Notes under the pieces: model-generated
Database searches by the model: none
Told to the model about the DNA's origin: nothing
Seen by the model: only the letters and a program-made list of their open reading frames with translations
Part shown: piece by piece, positions 1 through 11,544 of the stretch
How positions within the stretch are numbered: position 1 is the stretch's first letter
Layout of the letters: each line of letters begins with the position of its first letter
Program-made: the position numbers and the translations under genes
Source: Zopfochytrium polystomum
Lineage: Eukaryota > Chytridiomycota > Chytridiomycetes > Chytridiales > Chytridiaceae
Assembly (NCBI GenBank): GCA_025765615.1
Contig: JAIVFJ010000036.1
Location: 62,001 to 126,000 of the forward strand
Reading direction: 5' to 3'
Length of the DNA: 64,000 bases

Positions 1-1237
1 ACCTCCTCCTCCTCCTCTTCCCCCTCCTCCCACTCCCTTTTTCCCTCCTTGTCTTTTGTAATCTTATTTTTTTTTTTTTTTTTTTGTTCTTTCTTCTGCT
101 ATTCTTCCCCTTTCCGGTTTTTTTTTTGGCCCCCCTTTGTAATCCGCATCGTTCGTTGATGGTTTAGTGCACCCTCCCCCCCTGCTCTCCGCCGTTTCTT
201 CTTTTTTCATACCGCCTTTTTTTTTTTTTTTTTTTTTTTTTTGCAATTCTTCTCCCCCCCCTTCCCCCATTACATCTCCCTCTTTTCACTCCTGAGAGAC
301 GAACCGGCTGGCTTGAGAGAAACCGAGCAAAAGAAAAAAGAAAACGAGAAAAAGAAAACCAAAGAAAAAAAAATAAAACAGCTGCTTCAAGAAAAATACG
401 AGGAACGCACGCGGTCAAGTTTTTTTTTTTTCGGAAGGATACTTTGATACTTGATACTTCGGGAGGCACAGAAATACGGATTTGCACTTCCACTGATATT
501 TTTTTGCATCGACCTTTACCACAAAACGAAAAAAAAAAAAAAAGAAAGAAAAAAAAGAAAATGGCGGAAAAGAACGACTGAAGGGACGTAGGATGGGAGG
601 CGATCACGACACGGTCGGGGAGAGCTGGCGAAACCTAAAAAAGAAAAAAAAAAAAAGAAAAAAGGTTAAGAGAAACAGAGGCGAAGGAACGAAAAAGCCA
701 ACAAAGTGGAGCGATTGGGCCGAAAAGAGAAGCACAAACACGCACGCACAGAAACAAACGAAAGCGTCGCGAGAAAAGGACTTCAAAAGCAAAATGCGGG
801 TGGGGTCGGGGTGCGTTTTTTGATTGAGTGTACGGACGACCAAACGGGGGGACAACTGTTAGATATTTGACATAGAGACAAAAACAGAAGGTAGGCGGGG
901 AGGCAAAAGAAGACGGAGACGAAAGGAGTGAGACGTACGAAGGAGTGGAAAAGAGACGTTGGAAGAAAGGAACTGAGGGAAGCACTTCGGTGTGAACACA
1001 GTTCACTGGGCAGTTACAAAGGGGAAATACTGCTTGGCAGGACTCAAAACCAGAGATTAAAAATTGTGCAGTGCGGTCCGTTGGTATAAAAAAAAAAGAT
1101 GGTCGATGTGAATCAGAGGGGAAAAACGAGCGCTGGTGTGGAGTCGAAGCGGTTTGGGGGTGTGAGAAAAAAAAAGGAAGGAAACGTGACGGGACAAGCG
1201 CAACCCGGCTCCCCCGCACATCCGTACTCGCTGTCCA
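1..1237. other. low-complexity gene-free flank
   Basis: Pyrimidine-rich then purine-rich low-complexity DNA with T-runs at about 66-85 and 217-242 and many A-runs. Open frames here translate only to poly-Lys, poly-Phe or Ser/Arg strings, as expected from homopolymers. The part next to 1237 is presumably the 3' flank of the minus-strand gene that ends at 1238. I see no supportable gene. Confidence 0.6.
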
Positions 1238-4200
1238 TTAAAGTTCACGAACGCTGACGACGCCTTTCCTCGAGATCGCCTTCCGCAGCCACGCCGACCT
1301 CTCCCCGCCGCCGGCTCCCAGCGAGAAGGACCCGCCTGTCTTGCGATCGTCGCGGCGGCCCGGCATCGGTCGCCGGAGGATGCCGACCCGCGCGGCCGGA
1401 AGCGGCGCGCGGTAGTCGCCCCCGCCGGCGGCGCTGGCCGAGTCTTCGCTGCGGAGGCTGACGGCGTCCATGGCGTCGCGCGCAGCGGATGCGCTGCTGC
1501 TGCCGCCGGTCCTGTCCGCGGTGTGGGCAGTGGACGCGGACGAGGAGGAAGCGGACGCGGTCGATCGTGTGTCGAACGAGTCGACGCTGTCTGAGCCGCC
1601 GCCGTCAATGTCGTCGGCATCGTACCGCCGACGAGAAGTCACCTCGTCGTCGACGCCTGGCCGCTCCCACAGCGGGGCCGTGTCGCCAGAGAGCTTGCGC
1701 AGTCGGCGGACGCTGTTCGAGCGGAGGTTGGACGAGATGCCCACGGCTGAGAGGATCGATGAGGTTTCGGAGTGGGCCGTCGTCGACGGTGTTTGCGGTG
1801 GGGATGGCCCGGGGGTTGTGCGAGGTGAGGACTTTTTGGGCTGATTTCGAGGCGGAGAGACTAGTCCTCCTTCAGCCGTGTGTTGTTTTGTGGCGTTAGG
1901 GTCGACGGATCCCTTTTGGACCACCGATGGCGGCACTTCGACTTGCTCGTGCCACTGGACTCTGCGCGGAGACTTCACGGACGAGAGACTGGCGGTGGGC
2001 AGCGACGGCGTCATCGAAGGCGCCTGAGAGAGTGCGGGTTTGAGGTCGCCGATGCTGGGCAGTGCGGAGCTTACTGATGCAGCGGGTCCCCGAACAAATG
2101 ATGCCAGTGGCCGAGACAGCAGACATAAGTCATCTTCCAGGAACTTCGTACTATTCATCGGTTGCTTGTACTCAATAGTTTCGATAGTTGGGGCCAGGCT
2201 GAAGTAGATTCCCCGGTCGTCCCGAGCACCAATATCATCCGACCAGGGAGTGAATCGGCGGACTGGTTGAGAAGGCGATAACGCTCCATCCATGTCATAG
2301 CCGTAAAATGCGCCGTGAATTATAGGTGATGACTTCTTCTTCAATATACCCTGTCGCGGAATACGCACCGACTCAGAATGCCGCAGCGGTCGAACAAAGC
2401 CTTCGTTAAAAGGAACTGGGCCGTCGATGGCTGCTCCGTCCGCTTCTTCATGCGGCTCCTTCTTCGAATTCATCACACGCATCAACATTTGCATCCTCTG
2501 CATCCGCGCTTGGTTGTGGTCAATATCCCGGTCGTCGAACGTGTCTTCCTCGCTCTCCCGCCCTCGAAGGGGAACGGTATACAGCGGCTCTGCCCTGCGC
2601 AAGCATGAGTCAGACCTAGCGCGCCGGAGCCTTGCCTCGCCAGAGCTTGATCGGTCTCGCAACAGTATACCAGCCGTCTGGTTGTCGTTTTCGTTCAATG
2701 TTGTCGAGTTGCGCCCGTGCGTGACAATCATCATTTGAGACGGCTCGTCGATGTCAACGTCACTGAATTCTGTGCCATCGCGGTCGAATGAATCTTCGAG
2801 TGGCATGTCAACGGCACCTTGATCGTATACTATGGAAGCTGGGCGCGATCCTCCCACTGCGGACGCCAAAATCTGCTCCATTTTGGCTTCGATGTGGGAG
2901 TCGATGAGCTCGGCCGCACGTCTTTTCACCTCAAGATCGATGTAGGCGGAAATCTGGTCCTGGATAGAGACACCAGGACTTGCTGGGCCATTCGGCAAGT
3001 CTGACGCGGACGAGAGTAAGTAGTTCTGTCGACTGTATCTGCTAAGGGAGGCAATTGACTCTGAGCTGGATAAAATGCTGACGTGCCGAAATGGGACGTC
3101 CGGCGGCGAATATGGGTCAGGTGAGAGAAGCTCTGAACGAGCTGAGGGTGGCGGCATTGAGCCGCTTCTTCTCCGGCCATGGCTTGCTATTCGCAGTTCG
3201 TTCCATTCGCTTGAATCATCACCGTCCAACTTCCCTTGGTAGTCTTGCGAGACCCTGAATTTGTGTCTTCAGTCGAGAGGGATGCTCCGAAAAACAAAAG
3301 TGTCGTACCAGTTTTGCCACGCGGTCGAGTCTTTCCGGTGGAGTGGGGCCTCGGACCGAAACATCATCTGCTGTCTCAATTCCGCTGTGTTCGGGTCGCG
3401 AGCCCGTCTTGATGCCAAGCCCGGCCGACAGTTCGGGGAAGAAACTGCGGAAGAGGTCCCGGACAGCGACCCAGTCGACCGCAGGCTGTATCGACCGATC
3501 GGAGAAAAGGTCGCAGTGGTAGAGCTGCTCTCAGAGCCGCCCGCTGAGGATAGTGGGCCAACGGATGAAATGGGTGAGCAGCCCTGGGGCGAAGTCGCCT
3601 CTTGGTCGTGTGCGTCGCCAAAGTAATGAAAAAGAACGTCGAGTTCCGGAAACGTCCCAGGAGAGTGTGGTGCGACCGAAGATGGAGATGGGTGCTTGTT
3701 TATGGTGGTGAGGCGAAATCGTCCAGAGGGTGGGTTAAATCGTGCATTGGACCTCATGGAATCGGTGGGGCTGTGAAGGGTGCTCGACTCCGAGATGGTG
3801 GAATTTCTCCGTCCAAGGCCAGATCCAGACTCGACAATGCCTAAGCGCTCGCATTCTGCTGTGTACCGGTCCTTGTACTGGCCCAGTGTTTGGGCAAGAA
3901 CCTTCAATCTCACCGTCATGATGGCATCATTCAAGAGGTTGATGCCGCCCTCGATCGACACGGCGAACTTTGCGACACTCGTTGCAAAAGCATTCACTAT
4001 TTCGTCCGATCGGCGGGCGGAGAAGTTTATGAGGCCGAAGGGCTCGGAAGGAAATCCTGGTGAGTCAATTGTGTAAGGGTGACGGTTGTGCGTGAGGAGG
4101 AGGACGTGAGAACAGGACGAGACGGCATTGATTCCATCCATTCTGACCAATTCGCGAGAACAGCAAACTCACAAACCTGCTTTCCTGAGAACGCTATTGA

Positions 4201-4918
4201 AGTCTTTCCATTCGAGCGAGCCGGGCGGCCAGACTCGCGCGAGAACTACGAGGCTAGCGCTTGTTTCCGCCGTGGCCATCTCATCCGACTTCACAACGCC
4301 GGGATCGGTGAAGACTTCCGGTACAGGGACGAGGCGGAGACCCTGCTCGTAGAGGGTGGGCGGCTGTTGAAACGGCTCAGCCGGGTCATCCAGCGCGTCA
4401 CAGCTCTCCGTGTGGGAGGCTGACGGCTCAATGTCTTGGCCATTGCGGTGTGGTGGCATGGGGTCCGTGAGTGAGTGAGTTGTGGGGTCGAGGGGGTCTG
4501 CTTGGCTGGTTTGTGCCTCGTGTGGCGGATCTGATTTTGAATCGGCGATGCGACCGAGAGGCCCAACCAGCTCAGCATCAGCATCCTGGGTCGCCGCAGG
4601 CGGCGACAAAGGCGGAGGAGTGAAGCTGCTGCCGCTGCTGTTGCTGGCACTGCTGCCGCTGCCGCGGCGGACAGGCGTGGCGTCTTGGCCGTCCCCGCCC
4701 TCGCCTTGAGGTTTGGACGGCGCCACCGCCGCCGCCGCCGGGTCTGCCGCGGGGGGGCCCCTCAGTGCGCCGGCCGGTTCCGCCGCTGCAGCCGCTGCAG
4801 CCCCACTCCCGGCCCGCGGCGGCGGCGGCGCGCCCTTCGCTGCCGCCTTGACAAGGCAGGGCACGCTCTCCAGAGAGACGCGGAGACAGACGTGGTGGCG
4901 CCGTCCGCGTCGTGACAT
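1238..4918 (-). CDS. large low-complexity protein of unknown function, three exons
   Basis: Modelled exons are complement(1238..3254, 3309..4056, 4177..4918), giving 1168 residues. Intron 1 (4057-4176) has GTTTGT..CAG and intron 2 (3255-3308, 54 nt) has GTACGA..CAG with a CTGA branch-like motif. Phases 1 and 2 close exactly, giving RKA-G-FPSEP and WQN-W-VSQDY at the joins. Residues 20-100 are Ala/Pro-rich. About 190-300 look helical and unbiased and are the likeliest conserved domain. The remainder is Ser/Thr/Pro-rich with acidic and Arg patches and looks disordered. GILKKK (about residue 799), GILRRP near the C-terminus and RRVQW (about 926-930) resemble short PP1-docking motifs, but that is inference only. 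I do not recognise the family. The start is the first ATG before a GA-repeat flank and could differ. Confidence 0.7.
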
Positions 4919-5073
4919 GTCACGGAAAAAGTATCTCCAAAAGCCAAAAAAAAAAAAAAATCACGGAAGCCAAAAAACACTGATGACTAAACCCAAACAA
5001 AGCAAGCACAAGGGAATTGTTTTGCACATTTCGCATTGTCCAGAGCGAAGGGACAGAGATGCGAGTAGTGCAT

Positions 5074-5113
<40 letters not shown>

Positions 5114-6384
5114 GAGAGAGAGAGAGACGGGGACGGGGGAGAGAGCTACTGTGCGTTGTGTTGTGTGAGTGCGTGCGTGCGTATTCGCGTTTCAGAGAGA
5201 GACAGAAAGAGCAGTCACGAGGGACGAAAGCAAGAGCCGCAATTTCACTCGCGATAACCCGAAACGAGGCGGCAGCCCGTCGCGCGTTGCCGCCCTATCA
5301 ATGCCGGAGGGCGCGGCACTCAAGCAGCCAATTTAGAGGGGCTCAAGCTGCACTGAACCGCCGGTAATCCAAATACTCGTGAGCAGCAACACCGCACCCC
5401 TTTGTAATCAAGGGTCCGTTTACTTCTGCGCTTTTTCGGCTTTTTGCGTGTCGAGAAGAGAAGAGAGAGACTGAGGGACAGGCAGCCAGAGTGGCAGAAA
5501 GAATGCGCCCCAATTTCGCCAACTCAGGCAGTCGCACCCCTGCAGTATCTTTCCTTCGGGGAGTGGCACGAGTGGGAATGCATACACCGATCCAAAAAAA
5601 CAAGCCGCAAGGCAGCAAGCCCGCAGAAGCTCGTTTCAAAGAATTTTGCAACGCCATTTGCTCAATATCTCCGAACGAGGCGCAGTCATTGATGCGCTCC
5701 ACTGCTCTGCGATTCAGTGATCGATGCGAATCGACCGACCGTTAATAATCTGGTTGTTGGGCGCACAAGCTGTGTATCTACCCGGAACCGCTCGGAATAG
5801 CTTAACACTCCGACTCTTGAGGGTTTAATGTTCAGCGAGTACCCTTGCCTTTGACTCGGGAAATAGAATTCCAAGGAAGAAACTAGGATCGTGATGATGG
5901 AAATGCGGGCCATCAGGATTTTTGTGGTACTAATTGGGCATCACCTAGTATCAAAACTGCCCATTCGCACCAGATTATATTTTGCTTTTGGTGCGCTAGC
6001 CCTGGTCATGCGGGTCTCCCAAGGCAGTCCCAGGCTCACAGCTTCCCATATCCCCAGGCAAGATGCATGCAAGCTGCCTTGGTGAACCTTTTGCTCTTCT
6101 ACCTTCACCATCGCGAAGAATCGCACCCGCTGAAGCCTTCATATCGAACTTCACGCTCTTTCCACTCAACGCAATCGAAACAGTTGCGTACGGAGTTGGC
6201 ATCTCTTCTGTCAAAAAATGATCCAATCGCCTTGGCGTGCAATGCGGACCGCGGAAAATAACATTGGTTTATTTCGATTACTGTAAACTTGTCCCCGACC
6301 TCGCACCAATCGAATGAGAAAGAAGGATTTGAAGGGTGGGAGAAACAAATGATGCCAAATAGATATATGAAGTTCCATAAAGTC
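4919..6384. other. intergenic region with GA microsatellite
   Basis: Presumed upstream region of the gene starting at 4918. It holds a short A-run, a (GA)n tract (listed separately), purine-rich spacer and non-coding-looking sequence to 6384. The minus-strand open frames (for example 5343-5702) have no recognisable motif and no homologous copy in the window, so I call no gene. Confidence 0.5.
5079..5128. repeat. (GA)n microsatellite
   Basis: An almost pure GA dinucleotide run with one TG interruption, about 160 bp upstream of the ATG at 4918 on the minus strand. In that gene's sense orientation it reads as a CT tract, a common fungal promoter context. Confidence 0.9.
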
Positions 6385-6786
6385 TCACAGGTTGCAACCA
6401 AGGTGTTGCATCAGATTCGCGCCCTCAGCCCTGCCACCCGCGTAGTCCCAGCAGATGGCGTACGAGCCCTGGCCGTACTGGGCCGCCAGGTCGTACTTGT
6501 AGCCGATCATTCCTTTGGGGATGGAGAACCACACGTCGAGCTGAGCGCCGCAGTTGTCCGAGATGACCCTCTGGTACGCGCAGACGGGCGCACCGGTCGC
6601 CGTCATGAGCTGCGGCGAGGCGTACCAGTGGTGTTGGTTGTTGTTGGAGGTGTAGGCGCTGCAGTACGCGACAGCCGGTGCAACGTTGAGTGCGCCGGTG
6701 GTGCCTCCGAGCGAAGCCGGTCCGAACAGGTTGCACGCTTTGACTTGGCAGGCATCTTGGCAGCCGTTCACGAGGGCAGGTGGCAT
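6385..6786 (-). CDS. small Cys-rich protein, 133 aa, unknown function
   Basis: A single coding exon of 133 residues with eight cysteines, spread as CxxxCxxxxC near the N-terminus and five more to the C-terminal GCNL. The middle is Gly/Ala/Tyr-rich and includes a YGQGSYAICWDYAGG stretch. The ATG at 6786 is favoured because the upstream sequence looks like a spliced 5' UTR. A good GTACGT donor at 6912 and a CTGACTAT branch with CACAG acceptor at 6829 define an 84-nt intron, with a TATA-like box further up at 6988-6994 and no in-frame ATG in the upstream exon. No signal peptide is visible, which is odd given the Cys content and the secreted neighbours. A missed upstream coding exon is possible. 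Family not recognised. Confidence 0.55.
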   Translation of the reverse strand: MPPALVNGCQDACQVKACNLFGPASLGGTTGALNVAPAVAYCSAYTSNNNQHHWYASPQLMTATGAPVCAYQRVISDNCGAQLDVWFSIPKGMIGYKYDLAAQYGQGSYAICWDYAGGRAEGANLMQHLGCNL

Positions 6787-6828
6787 TTTAGTATGGCGTG
6801 AACGTGAGTGGGGGTTGGTGCAAGGTTC

Positions 6829-6912
6829 CTGTGAATGGATAGTCAGCCTGATTAATGATCGAAGAAGAGTTCCATTCGCAAAAACACCGCGGCTTTCCTC
6901 GGCAATACGTAC
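6829..6912 (-). other. probable 5'-UTR intron
   Basis: GTACGTATTG donor at 6912, branch-like GCTGACTAT and TTCACAG acceptor ending at 6829. It lies between the TATA-like box and the ATG of the small Cys-rich gene, and neither flanking exon upstream of 6786 contains an in-frame ATG. Confidence 0.5.
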
Positions 6913-6987
6913 CCGAAGGGTGAATGAGTATAGCAGGAGAAGGGGAGAGAGCGGGCGTTGTGAGTTTGGGACAAAATAGACGAGTGG

Positions 6988-6994
6988 TTTTATA
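6988..6994 (-). promoter_or_regulatory. TATA-like box of the Cys-rich gene
   Basis: TATAAAA on the minus strand about 75 nt before the proposed 5'-UTR intron. Position is consistent with transcription start near 6960. Confidence 0.4.
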
Positions 6995-7043
6995 GAAACT
7001 GTTGTGGCCGAAGACAGCTGGAGAGAACGAGAGGAAGAAAAGA

Positions 7044-7085
<42 letters not shown>

Positions 7086-7356
7086 TTGGCCTTTGGGCGC
7101 AGCTCCGCGGGAACGATCGAAGACAGCATGATCGATCAATCAGTTTTGCTTTGTTTGTTCTCCATTTGGAGACGACGGGAGACACCCTTTGGCAAAAAAA
7201 ATTTTCACTGGTCGAGCGCAGCCATTGTGTGACCCATGCAAATATCCAAAAAGACACCAATAGGGAACGGCGGGCAAAACGCCACCACTGTCGTTGTTTT
7301 GCCCCATGGTTGCCTGGCTGTCTTCATCTCAGCGAGCCTTCCAAAACCAGAAGAAA

Positions 7357-7390
<34 letters not shown>

Positions 7391-8488
7391 AAACGTTACG
7401 TGTGCAGGGAAAGAACAGAAAAAGAGTCTGGCTGGCATCCACTCGTTTCCGTCCAAGCCACGGGCAAAATGGTTCGGCTCAGGTGGAAATTCCACGCGGG
7501 CGATTTGTCCGAAAAACTCGTCTCGCCCCGTTCCAATCTTGTGCGTCTGGGGGCTAGTGAGTTTCCGTATTCAATCGTTGGGGTACTCTCACCCTGTCAA
7601 CGCACCGGTCATTCGACAGCGCTTGTCTTAGGTCCGTCGGAAATTATAATGGTGGGTGCACCACGGACAAAACATGGCTTGAGGCGAGCCATGCGGCATC
7701 ATGCCGCCCTCTCCATACACAATGAGACACACACACACACACACACACGCACACACACACACACACACAAGAATGTCGTCTGCCCCGACGCACTGTGTTC
7801 AAAGACAATGTCCCCCACTTCATCACTCCATGGATGAGGGCTTATGGCTTCAGCCGGCGGTATGAAAGGGACAACGCGTCCAGTGCTCGGGCCGCGGCAG
7901 CTGCCGATCGGCGCTCGGACCGATGTTTCAAGAATCGTGGTGGTAGTTGCGCACGACAATGTCGGCACTTTGAGTTGTCGCACTTTGGAAAACAACACTG
8001 GAATCTTAGCCAAGGGGATTATAAGGACCAGCTGCGGGGGTGGCGGTGAACGAATATGGGCAAAGAGTGGGGCTGTTGACTGCGCACTGCGCAGCCTGGA
8101 GGTCGGGAGTTTGAACACGCGTATGACCCCTCATTCATTTTTTGCTAGAGGTAAGAGCTTGGCAAGACAGTCGGTGCTCGACGGCGACACGCGGATTCGA
8201 AGGCAAAAGAATCATCGTGGTCGGGTTTGGAGGAGTATGGAATTTTTATTTTTTGGGGTGGCAGATACAGTATCGATCGACGGTGAAATATTTTGTTTCA
8301 GCGGAAAGAACGAAAGGAACGAAAAGTCAGGTCACGAATACGCCGGGAATGAGCAAAGCTCTCGAGAATAATACTGGGGGACCGTTTCGCCACCCGTCAA
8401 AGTATCAAGTCAAAGAGATGAGGAGGAGGAAGGAGGAAGGAGGGCCGATGAGGCAGATTCATCTGAAAACAGAAATTAATTCCAAATA
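6995..8488. other. intergenic region with microsatellites
   Basis: Contains a (GA)n run (about 7047-7082), an A30 run (7359-7388) and a CA repeat (about 7726-7769). Open frames on both strands here include repeat-encoded Ser-Leu or Val-Cys strings and show no domain. No gene is supportable. Confidence 0.5.
7726..7769. repeat. (CA)n microsatellite
   Basis: AC dinucleotide run with one GC interruption in the spacer between the small Cys-rich gene and the serine protease. Confidence 0.9.
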
Positions 8489-9107
8489 TTAGCAGCGGCT
8501 AACGCCAAAGGTGTTCGCCAAGGCCGAGCAGAGGCCGTTGAACTTGTCCTACAGCAGCAGTCAGTCGAGTCAATCGAAGAACAGACACGAGCACCCCATA
8601 CCGCTGTGAACAGATTGTAGTTGCTGAGACCGTTTGTGTACGACATGGTTCCGTAGGCTATCGTGCCACCGTCTCCGTCGCGGGCCGCAGACCCGGAGTA
8701 GCCGGGGCAACCCACGTTGTTGGTTTGCCCGATGTAGCCGTTGTAAATGGGCGACGTGTAGGTTCCGTGGCCTAGATGAAAAGGAAGTTTCATATTTTCG
8801 GAGGGAAAATGCCAAACCAGATAATACTCACTGGCCATCATGTAGTACGCGTTCGCTAAGAAAGAAAATTTCGTTGGTGGGTGGTTGGTTGAGATGGAAG
8901 CGAGAATGTCAGCGCGGCGCAAATACAAGATGATGAGTGAGCTTACAGCACGGGTATCCGTAGTTGGTGATTCCGTTGCTTAGACTGTCGCCATATCCGA
9001 AGCCGAGATAGCCGCCATTGACGCTTTGCGTCAGAAGAACCCATCCCATGTCGTAAGTCCACAGCGATGCATCGGTGAAGGAGTCGCCGCCTTGACCGCC
9101 GTTCTGG

Positions 9108-9148
<41 letters not shown>

Positions 9149-10171
9149 CGATTAAGCCAATACGATGACATCTTTGTCAATGGGAAGCGAAAACAAGACC
9201 ATTCCTCAGAGTACATACATTGATCCAAGCAGTGAACGTCCCGGCTTGGCTCCACCCGACGCTGCCATAAGGCCCGTTCAACCCGCAGTTTGTGTCATCG
9301 CCTGCGGTGAAAGTGAAACCGCTGTGCCAACCACCTTGATGACCCACAAAATATTTAGTTTAAAGAAACGATGGAGAGAACGGTCACCTACCTTCCAGAA
9401 AAACGCAATGCCCTGCCGTCAGCACCACGTTGGCTGCAATGAGCGTGGCCGAGCAGGTGAACGCATTGCCGTTTTGATCGGAGAACTGCAAGAGACCGAT
9501 AACAGCTGAAATGCGCGGGGGGTAGAAGTGTCAAAAGTCATGGAGCGCTCAAAAAGGCTCCTTACATTCCGGATACTGGCCCATGAGTCCCGAGTCGATC
9601 TGGTACTCTGAGCCGCCGCTCGGGGTGGTTCGCTGCGATGCAGGGCAGCTATTCCAACAGCTGCCACCACCTCCGCCACGCCTGTCGAGCGGCGATCGAC
9701 GCGAGACTTTGCCCTTGGGGATTGCGTGGGGCGGAGCGGTGCCGTTTCCGCGCTGAGAAATCAGCTGAAAGGTGACAGTTTTCGATCGTCCATTGATATG
9801 TAAAATGAGGGTTAAAAGAAGGGCACCAAAGATCCAAGGATCCATGATCGACATACCTGGTTGACGACGGCATCATCCCACTGATACACAGACTCGATGT
9901 GCTTGTCACCGTCTTTTGAAAGGACCGTGACCCCCATGGCGAGGTTCTTCTTGATGGCTTCCTGGCTCATGACCGTTGACGACGATTGGATCTCGGGGCC
10001 GACGTACTTTGGCATGGGGAACGCATTTGGGAGCTTGGACCTTACGACGGCGTCCGCTTCGGAAACAGATCCGCCGACCACTCGTCTCGAAGTCAGCTTG
10101 GGGCCGGGAAGGGCGGCTGCGACGAAGGCTGCCGATGAGGACAGGAGAACAGTCAACAGCGAGAGTTGCAT
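8489..10171 (-). CDS. secreted V8/trypsin-like serine endopeptidase, eight exons
   Basis: Exons complement(8489..8548, 8602..8771, 8832..8855, 8947..9103, 9219..9334, 9392..9505, 9566..9764, 9857..10171) give 384 residues; all seven introns are GT-AG and phases close. Predicted secreted peptidase of clan PA (chymotrypsin/V8 fold). Residues 1-20 are a signal peptide (MQLSLLTVLL...). A pro-region follows, with RRVVGG at 28-33 and dibasic sites at 127-128 and 133-134 before a Gly5 run, suggesting kexin-type maturation. The triad candidates are His204 in TAGHC, Asp266 in YDMGWV and Ser334 in GCPGYSGSA. GYSGS resembles the V8/glutamyl-endopeptidase form rather than GDSGG of trypsin. Exon 6 is only 24 nt. 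Intron 4 carries a 38-nt T tract (sense) at its acceptor. The class is confident; substrate specificity is unknown. Confidence 0.85.
9108..9145. repeat. A38 homopolymer (T-run in sense of protease intron 4)
   Basis: Thirty-eight consecutive A on the plus strand. In the sense of the protease gene it is an over-long polypyrimidine tract ending at the CCAG acceptor of intron 4, so length changes could affect splicing. Confidence 0.9.
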
Positions 10172-10270
10172 TTTGCAGTGATGTAACGCGGGTGAGGAGG
10201 TCCTTTCGGAAGGCTGTGAAGAAAGAGATGGTTGGATGCGACTGCTCCAGACGGATTAAAAAATGCTCCT

Positions 10271-10278
10271 TATTTATA
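10271..10278 (-). promoter_or_regulatory. TATA box of serine protease gene
   Basis: TATAAATA on the minus strand, about 100 nt upstream of the ATG at 10171. The spacing suits a fungal TATA promoter. Confidence 0.5.
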
Positions 10279-10374
10279 CATCCTCCAACTTATCAGGTCT
10301 GATGGGTGAGTTCGAGAGTGACTGGGCAGACTACGTTGTCAGTCCGCAAACAAACACAGACTGTGTCTTTCCTT

Positions 10375-10422
<48 letters not shown>

Positions 10423-10784
10423 TGTTGCAAATGGTGCTCTCCGTTCTCTGTCCAACTCGTTTTTGCTTTGCCCCCAAAAAAACAGGAAGAATTACGCGCC
10501 GCTGGCAAAGGTGTCTCTCTGCCTGTCAAACTGGGCCACTGCCCGTGCGCATGGATTCGTCTTGGCGTCTGAAAAATTCCTTCCCAATCGGGGCAGACAG
10601 GCAGAGCAGCCACAAAAAGGGCAGACAAGCGAGCGGCCCGCAAAGGGGACGGGGAGGGAATCTGTTGCGCCAGTTCCCGCCGCAGCAGCCGCAAAAAGAG
10701 ATTTGGACAGAACAAAAGAAATCTTTGCGATTATTTATCAATCCTGTTGAAAAGTAGGAAAAACTGATCACTCAACACACAAAC
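10279..10784. other. divergent promoter spacer
   Basis: Spacer between the minus-strand protease and the plus-strand GPI-type gene, so the two are divergently transcribed. It contains a (CT)n tract (about 10378-10418) and otherwise no coding signal. Confidence 0.5.
10378..10418. repeat. (CT)n microsatellite
   Basis: CT dinucleotide run in the divergent promoter between the protease and the GPI-type protein gene. Confidence 0.9.
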
Positions 10785-11544
10785 ATGGCCACTCCCGCAG
10801 CCGCAAGCTTTGCTGCCGTCACCCCCGCCACCGACGGGGTCCGCAGCAAGCCGCAACGCCGCGCCGCCAAACTCATCACCAGCATCCTCATCGTCGCCGC
10901 GGCGGCGGTGGCGGCTCTGCTTGCAGCGGCCCCCTCTCTCGCTTCGGCTGCATCCACCGACATCACCTCCTCCACTCCCACCTCGTCGTCGTCTACTGCG
11001 ACACAGACCACGCCGCCCGCCATGTCGGCCGCCTGCGTTGCGGCCGTCGACGCCTTTGACGCATCCGTCAACGCGCCCTGCGTCGCAAAGTACCAAGGAG
11101 GCTCGGAGTCTGACATGTACAAGTGTGACTGCAGCGTGCCCGGCCTTCTAGGATATGCGCAGGCCGTTGTCGACAAGTGCGACGTCATTTATCGCGGAAG
11201 CATCAACCGCATCGGGTACTTTAACATCAATCCGACCACGTCGTTGGCGGATATCCAGTCTTTCTGCGCGTAAGTGGGCGTGCTAATGCCGATGTCTTGG
11301 TCCAATCGAGCTAAACCGTTCGTGAGAGTGTATTTTTCGATTATGCGTGATTATAACCCCTCTCCCGACAATGAATAGTAAATACGGTGTCACAGTCAGT
11401 GGAGCTTTCAACAATTCGAGAGCCTCAACCGCAACTGCAACCACCACCAGTACCTCTTCGGTCGCACTCGCTCGTGGTCTGCATATCGAAATGATGATTC
11501 TACTCTGTGCCGCCATGACGGCTGCAATTATCGCCGTCCTTTAA
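10785..11544 (+). CDS. small secreted GPI-anchored-type Cys protein, two exons
   Basis: Exons 10785..11269 and 11379..11544 give 216 residues. The intron (109 nt) is GTAAGT..TAG and the split Ala codon (GC-T) keeps frame. The N-terminus has a basic stretch (SKPQRRAAK) then a hydrophobic Ala/Val/Leu segment at about 30-55 that can act as a signal peptide. A Ser/Thr-rich linker (57-80) precedes a Cys-containing domain of about 85 residues with six Cys, including CDC and SFCA. The C-terminus is a Ser/Thr linker, then a hydrophobic tail (about 194-216) ending AAIIAVL with no charged end. This is the architecture of a GPI-anchored wall or surface protein. The cysteine spacing is not one I can assign to CFEM or another family. 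Confidence 0.75.

Noticed and set aside
635..1219. 194-codon minus-strand open frame
   Set aside because: Phe/Ser-rich translation of polypyrimidine DNA, no ATG context or domain. Lies in low-complexity flank.
1470..1899. Open frames on the plus strand inside the first gene
   Set aside because: Antisense shadows of the GC-rich coding exon at 1238-3254. The minus-strand model joins three exons with exact phases.
6788..7260. Longer upstream extension of the 133-residue Cys protein
   Set aside because: Encoded by a GA/CT microsatellite (Ser-Leu repeats) and broken by a good 5'-UTR intron signal. No ATG in the spliced leader.
7844..8371. 175-codon plus-strand open frame
   Set aside because: No motif, no homologue in the window, mixed composition; overlaps equally open minus-strand frames.
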